Assembly (NCBI RefSeq): GCF_024580145.1
Contig: NZ_JANINI010000009.1
Coordinates: forward strand, 62,001-126,000
DNA from: Methyloversatilis sp. XJ19-49
Lineage (GTDB): Bacteria; Pseudomonadota; Gammaproteobacteria; Burkholderiales; Rhodocyclaceae
Direction: 5' to 3'
Length of the DNA stretch: 64,000 bases
Positions 57,422 through 64,000 of this stretch are shown here, one piece after another; the stretch's first letter is position 1, and every line of letters starts with the position of its first letter. A program made the translations under genes and the position numbers. The notes beneath the pieces were generated by a model. The model did no database searches and was not told the origin of the DNA. It saw only the letters and a list, made by a program, of their open reading frames with translations.

Positions 57422-57905
57422 AGCCGCCCGCGGCGGCCTCGTGCGTCAGCAGCCAGTGCTTGATGCCGGGCAGGAAGCCGGTGGTCGAATGCGCGAAGCC
57501 ACCCAGCCTGCCGCCGGCCGCAACGATGCGGTGGCAGGGAATCACGACCGGAAAGCGGTTGGCACCGCAGGCGCCGCCGACCGCGCGTGGCGAACTGCCG
57601 ATCTGCGCCGCGACTTCGCCGTAGGTCAAGGTACTCCCCGGTGAGATCGTCCGCATCACCTGCCAGACCGTGCGTTGATGTGCCGAACCGGCGATGGCAA
57701 GCGGCAGGTCGAACGGGGTCAGCGGATCTCGCAGATAGGCCGTGAGCTGGGTTGTGACCTCGCGGCCAAGGGCGCAGCGCGCACTGCGCGTCAGCCCGGC
57801 AGCGAGGAATTCGATGCCGGCAACCGTGTCTGCCATCAGCCGAACGCCAAGTGCGAAGCCCGGTGCGCCAACGATGACGTCCCAGTCGTCTTCCGCCGTG
57901 CTCAT
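57360..57905 (-). CDS. ogt: Methylated-DNA-protein-cysteine methyltransferase
   Basis: 181 residues. The active site is FPVVIPCHRIVAAGGRLGGF, with the helix-turn-helix before it (TLTYGEVAAQIGSSPRAVGGACGANR). Repairs O6-alkylguanine by self-alkylation. Start ATG overlaps the stop of the upstream gene. The C-terminus extends across the folB 3' end. Confidence 0.92.
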   Translation of the reverse strand: MSTAEDDWDVIVGAPGFALGVRLMADTVAGIEFLAAGLTRSARCALGREVTTQLTAYLRDPLTPFDLPLAIAGSAHQRTVWQVMRTISPGSTLTYGEVAAQIGSSPRAVGGACGANRFPVVIPCHRIVAAGGRLGGFAHSTTGFLPGIKHWLLTHEAAAGGFRLSANGRALSSRRPDAHLS

Positions 57906-58483
57906 TGCGCGGTATGGCCCGCCAGCAGCTGTACCTTCAGATCGTCCTGCGTGGGCACCGGGCCGATCCATACCGCGAGCAGGCCGCGATAGAAATCTTC
58001 GCCCTTGATCAGCGTGGTCGACGGCTGACCATCGACCACGATGCGCGTACCGCGGCCGGGGATCCAGTCCAGCGCCAGCCGGCTGCCAGATTTCACGGAT
58101 CCGATGGCCAGCACCTGTTCCGAAAAAGCCCTGATGCGCGGCTGCATCGCTTCGTACTCTTCTCGCGGAAGATTTTTCCTGATGCCGCGGATCAACGGCT
58201 TGTTGAAGTGCTCGGCCGGTACATCGACCATCGACACGATTTCGATCCGCTTGGCGCCCGGCACTGCCATGGCGCTGTCGAGGCTGTCGGCGGGTGCGCC
58301 CAGATAGAGCCCGATGGCGTACGCCTTGAGCGAATAAAGGCTGCGAATGCCTTCGCCATTGAGCTTCAGTGGCGCATCGGCGACGCGGGTAACCGGCTCG
58401 AAACGCTGTGCCGCAGGCTCTGCTGCGTACAGCGGAGCGGACAAGAAGACAGTGATGAACAACGCGAGGGCGCGTGACGGCAT
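57902..58483 (-). CDS. Periplasmic chalcone-isomerase-fold protein
   Basis: 193 residues: a signal peptide (MPSRALALFITVFLSAPLYAAE), then GEGIRSLYSLKAYAIGLYLGAPADSLDSAMAVPGAKRIEIVSMVDVPAEHF and GEDFYRGLLAVWIGPVPTQDDLKVQLL, the CHI-like pattern. Bacterial members are thought to be lipid- or fatty-acid-binding, not flavonoid enzymes. Operon with ogt. Confidence 0.88.
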   Translation of the reverse strand: MPSRALALFITVFLSAPLYAAEPAAQRFEPVTRVADAPLKLNGEGIRSLYSLKAYAIGLYLGAPADSLDSAMAVPGAKRIEIVSMVDVPAEHFNKPLIRGIRKNLPREEYEAMQPRIRAFSEQVLAIGSVKSGSRLALDWIPGRGTRIVVDGQPSTTLIKGEDFYRGLLAVWIGPVPTQDDLKVQLLAGHTAQ

Positions 58484-58681
58484 GCCGGACTCCGTGCGGG
58501 GCGAGCGTCGGATTATCCCGCGTCGTCATGCGATGGCAACGCTGAAGCGGCAAAGATGACAGATTTGTTTAGGAAGTAGCCTTAAAAAACGGTTGCAACC
58601 TATTGTTTTTCATGTCTTGAGGTGCAAAGATTGAGGGCCTGAATATTCAGTTGCCGCATGTTTCCGCGGCAGGGAGAACAC

Positions 58682-60055
58682 ATGAAAACAACGAAAAGGT
58701 CAGCGTGGCGTGCCCATCGGGCGTCCGCTTCTGGTTTGCGACGATGGCTCTACCTTCCGGCTGTCGTGCTGTGGCTGGGTAGCCAGGCGCATGCGCAGTC
58801 GGTGACCGAACAGGCCGCGGCACACATTGAAGCGGGACGTCATGCAGCGGCCTACGCCTTGCTGGCGCCGCAGGAAAGCGAACGTGCCGGCGACCCGCAA
58901 TTCGATCTGCTGCTCGGCATCGCTGCGGTCGAAACCGGTCGTCATACGCTGGCGGTGTTCGCACTCGAACGGGTGCTGGCGTTGCAGCCGGATAACGCGC
59001 GTGCCCGCGCCGAAATCGGTCGCGCCTATCTCGCGCTTGGCGAATCGGCGAGCGCAAAACGCGAGTTGCAGGCGGTGCGCGGACAGAATGTGCCGCCGGA
59101 GGTCGCGCGCTCGCTCGACCGTCTGCTGTCGGCGATCGACCGCGCTCCGACAGAACCCAAGCCGTCATTCGCGGGTTTCATCGAGGCGGCGGTCGGGCGC
59201 GATACCAATGTGAACAGCGCCACGTCGGCTGGCTCGGTCGCGATTCCGGGGCTGATCGGCGACTTCACGCTGACCGGCGACAGCCGCAGTCGAGACGCCT
59301 GGTTCTCGTCACTCGCCGGCGGCATCAATGCCCGAATTCCGCTCAGTCGAGAGTGGGCGGTGGTGGGTGGCGTGTCCGGGGCCGGTCGCTTCAACGGCGG
59401 TGAATCGCGCTTCGACACGACCGCGGTCGACGGCAATGCAGGCGTCGCCTGGACACGTGGCGCGAACCGCGTCACCGCCGCGTTGCAGGGCGGCATCTTC
59501 GAGGTGGACAACGACAAGCTGCGCGACTACACCGGCCTGAGCCTGCAATGGCAGCACACGCACGACGCGCGCAACCAGACGACCGCCTTCATGCAGCACG
59601 TGCGCCTGCGCTACGACGGCAGCAACGACGTACGCGACGTCAACCGGAACATCTACGGCGTCGGTCACGCCCACGTGCTGCAGGGTGGCAAGACGATGAT
59701 GTTCGGCAGTTTCTATCTGGGCAGCGAAACCGGTCGCAACGATCTGCCTTCCGGCGTCAATATCGCCGGCAACGATGTCATCGGCTTCCGTGTCGGCGCC
59801 CAGCACACGCTCGACCCGCGCTGGCTGCTGTTCGGCGCGCTCGCTCATGAAGCACGTGATTACGAGAATCCCGACCCCTTGTTCCTGCGCGTGCGCGACG
59901 ATACCTTGACCACGCTGTCGCTCGGTGCAACCTACGCGCTGACCGAACGCTGGTTGTTGACGCCGTCGGTCACGCTGATGCGCAACGATTCCAGTTTCAG
60001 CATCAATGATTATCGCCGCGGCGTTGCGCAGTTCGCCGTGCGCCGTACGTTCTAG
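58682..60055 (+). CDS. Slam/DUF560-like outer-membrane protein with TPR region
   Basis: 457 residues. Signal peptide to about residue 40 (AVVLWLGSQAHAQ). TPR-like helices ~40-160 (AVFALERVLALQPDNARARAEIGRAYLALGESASAKREL). Then a beta barrel of alternating strands ends in VAQFAVRRTF with a terminal Phe. The barrel stretch ENPDPLFLRVRDDTLTTLSLGATY is typical of the surface-lipoprotein-assembly-modifier (type XI secretion) family, which moves proteins to the cell surface. 9 bp before a FecR-domain gene, a likely substrate. A 10-bp palindrome GGTTGCAACC lies upstream (58593-58602). Confidence 0.72.
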   Translation: MKTTKRSAWRAHRASASGLRRWLYLPAVVLWLGSQAHAQSVTEQAAAHIEAGRHAAAYALLAPQESERAGDPQFDLLLGIAAVETGRHTLAVFALERVLALQPDNARARAEIGRAYLALGESASAKRELQAVRGQNVPPEVARSLDRLLSAIDRAPTEPKPSFAGFIEAAVGRDTNVNSATSAGSVAIPGLIGDFTLTGDSRSRDAWFSSLAGGINARIPLSREWAVVGGVSGAGRFNGGESRFDTTAVDGNAGVAWTRGANRVTAALQGGIFEVDNDKLRDYTGLSLQWQHTHDARNQTTAFMQHVRLRYDGSNDVRDVNRNIYGVGHAHVLQGGKTMMFGSFYLGSETGRNDLPSGVNIAGNDVIGFRVGAQHTLDPRWLLFGALAHEARDYENPDPLFLRVRDDTLTTLSLGATYALTERWLLTPSVTLMRNDSSFSINDYRRGVAQFAVRRTF

Positions 60056-60064
60056 GAGACCGCC

Positions 60065-61465
60065 ATGATCCGGATTTTCAGGCCAGTTCCGCTGGCGCTC
60101 GCCATGGCTGCCGCGTTTCCGCTCGCCGTGAATGCCGACAGTGCGGCACGCGTCGAATTCACCGCCGGCGAAGTCCGCGCGGTCGCGGCGGACGGACGCA
60201 GCCGCCCGCTGACGCGCGGCGCCCAGGTGGGCAGTGGCGACACCATCGACACCGGCAGCGGGCGTGCCCAGATGCGCTTCACAGACGGTGCGCTGGTATC
60301 ACTGCAACCGCAGACACAGTTCCGCATCGACCAGTACGCATTCGCCGGCAAACCGGACGAGGACCGCGGCTTCTTCAATCTGCTCAAGGGCGGTCTGCGC
60401 ACCATCACCGGGCTGGTCGGCAAGGCGAATCGCAGCAACTACAAGCTCACCACCTCGGTCGCCACCATCGGCATCCGCGGCACCGAGTTCTCCGTGGCCT
60501 ACGGCAATAGTGTGAATGTCACGACCGGCGATGGCGCCGTCGATGTGTGCAACGGTGCCGGATGCCTGACGGTCGAGGATGGCCAGAGCGCCTACGTTGC
60601 AGACCAGAACACGATACCCGTCATCATTGAGGTCAAGACAGACCTGCCGCCGCCGCCGCCATCGAATGCGTCGGGCGGCGTCGAGCCAGCGGTGAGCAAT
60701 GAAGTGTTTCTCGTTGGCGAGGAACGCGACGACGACGGCGATCTGGTCACGCTTGACGGGCTGGACCCGCAGGGTGACCTGCAGTCGGGCGACGGCTATT
60801 ACGTGTATGGGCAATACACCGAACAGTACGGCGGCTATGGCGGCCTGGTCACGCTCACCGGTGTCACCACGGTCATCGAGGGCAGCGCACTCAAGTCAGC
60901 CGACAACGGCGACAGCGGCGTGCTGACTTCAGGCACCGTCGTGCAGTCGGCACAGGACGGCATCATCGGCTGGGGCCGCTGGGCCAGCGCGTCATGCTCC
61001 GGCTTTTCGTGCGATGGCGACGTCATCGCCGACCTGCATTACGTCACCGGCCGTGCCACGCCGGATCTGGCGGCGCTCGGCGGCATCAGCGCGACCTACA
61101 GCCTCAGTGGCGCAACGACGCCGACCACCTCGGGAGGCGCGCCGGGTGGCGCGGTCAGCGGTACGCTGCTCGCCGATTTCAGCAGCTACACGGCTGATCT
61201 GGATCTCGGCGTCACCGTCAGCGCGGTCACGTTCAACGTCTCCGGTTCGGGATCGATCAATTCGGGTACGGCCGCCTTTGCCGGCTCCTTCGACAGCTGC
61301 AGCGGATGCGGCAGCACACCGAACGGCAGCTTCCATGGTTTCTTCGCCGGGCCTGCAGCGGAGCGGGCCGGGGTGGTGTACTCCTTCGACAGCGCCATCG
61401 GCGGCATCGACAAGGTGACGGGCGCGGCGGTGTTCGCCAAGGGCGGTTCGAACATGGGCAACTGA
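60065..61465 (+). CDS. FecR-domain secreted protein with TbpB-like C-terminus
   Basis: 466 residues. Signal peptide (MIRIFRPVPLALAMAAAFPLAVNA) without a lipobox. FecR domain ~30-185 (VEFTAGEVRAVAADGRSRPL...LTTSVATIGIRGTEFSVAYGN). A Pro-rich linker (DLPPPPPSN) follows, then ~240 residues rich in Gly, Ser and Asp. The end (NGSFHGFFAGPAAERAGVVYSFD...) has the G-x-F-x-GP-x-A-x-E-x-G-G pattern of TbpB-like 8-strand barrels, which are recognised by Slam proteins. Co-transcribed with the Slam-like gene. Probable cargo released or displayed at the surface. Confidence 0.68.
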   Translation: MIRIFRPVPLALAMAAAFPLAVNADSAARVEFTAGEVRAVAADGRSRPLTRGAQVGSGDTIDTGSGRAQMRFTDGALVSLQPQTQFRIDQYAFAGKPDEDRGFFNLLKGGLRTITGLVGKANRSNYKLTTSVATIGIRGTEFSVAYGNSVNVTTGDGAVDVCNGAGCLTVEDGQSAYVADQNTIPVIIEVKTDLPPPPPSNASGGVEPAVSNEVFLVGEERDDDGDLVTLDGLDPQGDLQSGDGYYVYGQYTEQYGGYGGLVTLTGVTTVIEGSALKSADNGDSGVLTSGTVVQSAQDGIIGWGRWASASCSGFSCDGDVIADLHYVTGRATPDLAALGGISATYSLSGATTPTTSGGAPGGAVSGTLLADFSSYTADLDLGVTVSAVTFNVSGSGSINSGTAAFAGSFDSCSGCGSTPNGSFHGFFAGPAAERAGVVYSFDSAIGGIDKVTGAAVFAKGGSNMGN

Positions 61466-61628
61466 CGGCGCGCGCCGCGGCCGCGCGCGGCAGTCGTCTT
61501 TTCGGCGGCCCGGCACTCCTGGGTCGCCGACCCCTGGCTTTTCGCGTCCTGTTCCGACGCTGCGCGAACGATCCCCGCGCAGCGCGGTCTTGCTCCGTCG
61601 GCAGAAAAAAAAACGGACTCCACGCAAC

Positions 61629-63287
61629 ATGCCCCATCACACCCCGCTGATCACGACCATCGTCGGCGGTCTCGTGCTCGCGTTCATCTTCGGTTCACTG
61701 GCGCATCGGCTGCGCATGCCGCCGCTGGTTGGCTACCTCGTCGCCGGCATCGCGGTCGGTCCGTTCACGCCCGGCTTTGTCGCCGACGTCGCGCTGGCGC
61801 AGGAACTGGCGGAAATCGGCGTGATCCTGCTGATGTTCGGAGTCGGGCTGCATTTCTCGCTCAAGGACCTGATGTCGGTGAAGGGCATCGCCATCCCGGG
61901 GGCGATCGTGCAGATCGGCATCGCCACGCTGCTCGGCATGGCACTGGCCTGGGCGATGGACTGGACCGTCGGGGCCGGCATCGTGTTCGGGCTGGCGCTG
62001 TCGGTCGCCAGCACGGTTGTGCTGCTGACGGCGCTGCAGGAACGGCGGCTCGAAACCACCCGACGAGGGCGCATCGCCATCGGCTGGCTCATCGTCGAAG
62101 ACATCGCCATGGTGCTGGCGCTGGTGCTGATCCCCGCCTTCAGTGGTCTGCTCGGCGGCCAGGGTGATGCGCTGAGCGGCGATGCGCTGCTGAAGACGCT
62201 TGCCATCACGCTGGGCAAGGTGGCCGCTTTCGTCGTCGTCATGCTGGTGGTCGGACGCCGGGTGATCCCCTGGACGCTGGAACGCATTGCCGATACCGGC
62301 TCGCGCGAGCTGTTCAGGCTCGGCGTGCTGGCCATCGCACTCGGTTTCGCACTCGGCTCGGCCTATGTGTTCGGCGTGTCGTTCGCGCTCGGCGCCTTCT
62401 TTGCCGGCATGATCCTGAGCGAATCCGAACTGTCGCACCGTGCAGCCGAAGAGTCGCTGCCGCTGCGCGACGCGTTTGCGGTGCTGTTCTTCGTGTCGGT
62501 CGGCATGCTGTTCGATCCGTCCATCGTCGTGCGGGAACCGCTGCTGGTGCTCGCCACCGTGTTCATCATCGTCATCGGCAAGTCGATCGCCGCGGCGGCC
62601 ATCGTGCGCGCCTTCGGCCATCCGCTGAGCACAGCGCTGACGGTGTCGGCCAGCCTGGCCCAGATCGGCGAGTTCTCCTTCATTCTTGCCACGCTGGGTC
62701 TGTCACTCGGGCTGCTGCCGGAAACCGGGCGCGACCTGATACTGGGTGGCGCCATCATTTCCATCCTTCTCAATCCGTTGCTGTTCGTTGCACTGGACCG
62801 GCTCAAGCCCTGGCTGGAAGCACGCGAAGGCGGTGCGAGCGCAGTCGCACCGGATACCTCCGCCGCAACCGGAATCGAAGGTCATGTAGTGCTGGTCGGC
62901 TTCGGCAAGGTCGGCCACCGCATCGTGATGGCGCTGCTGGAAAGCGGGCACCAGGTGGTCGTCATCGAAGACCACGCGGAAGTGGTCGAGGCGTTGAACG
63001 GTGACGGCATCCCGGCGCTGTACGGTAACGGTGCGGCGCCCGGCATGATGGAGGCGGCGCGCATCGAAAGTGCGCGCTTCCTGCTGGTGGCCATTCCGGA
63101 TGCGCTGGAAGCGGGCCAGATCATCGAGCATGCGCGGCGCATCAACCCGGACATCGAAGTGATCGCGCGTGCCTACACCGACGCCGAACTGGCGCACCTG
63201 GAAAAGCACGGCGCGACCCACACCGTCATCGGTGAAACGGAGATCGCGCGCGGCATGGCGCAGCGGGTCATCGACGCAATGGTCTGA
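61629..63287 (+). CDS. CPA2 cation:proton antiporter (KefB/YbaL type)
   Basis: 552 residues. About twelve membrane helices with family motifs (PLVGYLVAGIAVGPFTPG, LLMFGVGLHFSLKDL, VLFFVSVGMLFDPS, IGEFSFILATLGLSLGLLP). The C-terminal TrkA-N/RCK domain has EGHVVLVGFGKVGHRIVMALLESGHQVVVIEDHAE. K+/H+ exchange in the inner membrane with nucleotide control. Start ATG has no strong ribosome site. Upstream spacer 61466-61628 has a GCGCGC-rich stem and no gene. Confidence 0.88.
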   Translation: MPHHTPLITTIVGGLVLAFIFGSLAHRLRMPPLVGYLVAGIAVGPFTPGFVADVALAQELAEIGVILLMFGVGLHFSLKDLMSVKGIAIPGAIVQIGIATLLGMALAWAMDWTVGAGIVFGLALSVASTVVLLTALQERRLETTRRGRIAIGWLIVEDIAMVLALVLIPAFSGLLGGQGDALSGDALLKTLAITLGKVAAFVVVMLVVGRRVIPWTLERIADTGSRELFRLGVLAIALGFALGSAYVFGVSFALGAFFAGMILSESELSHRAAEESLPLRDAFAVLFFVSVGMLFDPSIVVREPLLVLATVFIIVIGKSIAAAAIVRAFGHPLSTALTVSASLAQIGEFSFILATLGLSLGLLPETGRDLILGGAIISILLNPLLFVALDRLKPWLEAREGGASAVAPDTSAATGIEGHVVLVGFGKVGHRIVMALLESGHQVVVIEDHAEVVEALNGDGIPALYGNGAAPGMMEAARIESARFLLVAIPDALEAGQIIEHARRINPDIEVIARAYTDAELAHLEKHGATHTVIGETEIARGMAQRVIDAMV

Positions 63288-63300
63288 GTCAAAGGGCGTC

Positions 63301-63897
63301 TCAAAGGGTGTCGATGAAGTTGCGGATGCCGGCCAGCAGCATTTCGATCGAAACCGCACACAGCAGCAGTCCCATCAGACGCTCCAGCGCAGCCGTGCCG
63401 CGTTCGCCGAGCCGGCGGATCAGCGGTCCGGCTGCCAGCAGAACGAGCGTGGTGACGGCCATGGCGGCGCTCATCGCGCCCAGCCAGGTGTAGAAGCGCT
63501 CGGGCTCGCGCGATACCAGCAGCATCACCATGGCCATCGCCGACGGGCCGGCGATCAGCGGAATCGCCAGCGGCACGATGAATGGCTCGCCACCCGACCA
63601 CTCGCCGAACACGCCGTCCGGCTGATGGAAGATCATGCGCAACGCGATCAGGAACAGCAGCACGCCGCCGGCGATGCCGAGCGATGTTTCCGAAAGCTGC
63701 AGCACGCGCATGACCGATTCGCCGGCATACATGAACAGCACGAGCGCCAGCCAGGCAGCGAAGCATTCGCGCAGGATGACGAGCCGGCGCCGCTCCCGCG
63801 GCACGTCCTTCATCAGCACCGTCATCACCGGCGCATTGCCGAACGGGTCGAACAGCAGCAGGAGCAGGATGCTGGCGGAGAGGAAGCTATCGGACAT
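63301..63897 (-). CDS. MarC-family (UPF0056) membrane protein
   Basis: 198 residues with six predicted helices. FDPFGNAPVMTVLMKDVPRERRR, GIAGGVLLFLIALRMIF and PFIVPLAIPLIAGPSAMAMVMLL are MarC motifs. Function unknown in the family. Convergent with the antiporter gene (13-bp gap). 63898-64000 contains no gene that I can see. Confidence 0.92.
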   Translation of the reverse strand: MSDSFLSASILLLLLFDPFGNAPVMTVLMKDVPRERRRLVILRECFAAWLALVLFMYAGESVMRVLQLSETSLGIAGGVLLFLIALRMIFHQPDGVFGEWSGGEPFIVPLAIPLIAGPSAMAMVMLLVSREPERFYTWLGAMSAAMAVTTLVLLAAGPLIRRLGERGTAALERLMGLLLCAVSIEMLLAGIRNFIDTL

Positions 63898-64000
63898 GTT
63901 CTTGAATCAGGTGGCGCGCGTGAGGGAGACGTTGGGCATCGCTGCGCTCACCCCAACCTACGGAGTGCGGCACGCAGGTACGGTTAGCGCAGCAATGCCG

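Noticed and set aside
61695-62621. 308-codon minus-strand open frame opposite the antiporter gene
   Set aside because: Its His/Asp/Arg/Gln-rich translation is a typical antisense shadow; the plus gene shows clear membrane helices and RCK motifs.

Overview
The window comes from a GC-rich betaproteobacterial chromosome. The host genes support this: a rpsU-yqeY-dnaG-rpoD macromolecular-synthesis operon divergent from tsaD, a GlrR-type sigma-54 activator, plsY next to tsaD, and codon use rich in GC at third positions. Rhodocyclales or Burkholderiales is my best guess; I cannot name the genus from sequence alone.

Host flanks. The left flank (1-1791) holds the end of a GlrR-like response regulator, a probable sigma-54 promoter with a GlrR-type upstream site, a small secreted BON-domain protein, and the terminator that originally followed the tRNA gene. 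The right flank (48611-64000) holds a phosphodiesterase, a CBS protein, rpoD, dnaG, yqeY, rpsU, tsaD, plsY, folB, ogt, a secreted chalcone-isomerase-fold protein, a Slam-like outer-membrane protein paired with a FecR-domain protein, a KefB/YbaL-type antiporter and a MarC-family protein.

Prophage. Between them lies a ~46.8 kb prophage (1792-48580) inserted in the 3' half of a CAU-anticodon tRNA gene, bounded by a perfect 49-bp direct repeat. It is a chimera. Its head genes are Mu-like (DUF935 portal, F-like minor head, I/Z protease-scaffold, gp36/gp37/G homologues, Mor-type activator). The tail is a siphovirus type (tube, frameshifted G/GT chaperone, tape measure). The immunity and replication genes are lambda-like (CI-S24, YdaS/Cro, CII, YdaU and P replication proteins). 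Integration is by a tyrosine recombinase, and a RecT/YqaJ/SSB recombination set is present. Lysis, tail, head, packaging, Mor, RusA, replication and Cro genes form one long minus-strand block (3348-34204). CI and lysogeny genes run on the plus strand (34310-37503). A second plus-strand early operon (38321-48456) carries recombination, methylase, SSB, Xis-like and integrase genes. Both early promoters carry the same TTACC-N4-GGTAA operators at the same 25-bp spacing, so one repressor probably controls both.

Accessory cargo. Three places look like lysogenic-conversion cargo: (1) a candidate structured RNA followed by a NYN-domain ribonuclease at the left end (2389-3270); (2) an AT-richer three-gene cassette, TIGR04255-like + unknown + HNH nuclease (35528-37503), between the repressor operon and the early operon; (3) a minus-strand membrane-protein pair (44422-45357) inside the plus-strand early operon. 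The first two are the best candidates for an undescribed system. Other notable items are a probable -1 frameshift joining a small CxxC protein to RusA, matching 14-residue repeats in two virion proteins, a minor head protein carrying a kinase-like domain, and a FecR protein with a TbpB-like end beside a Slam-like protein.
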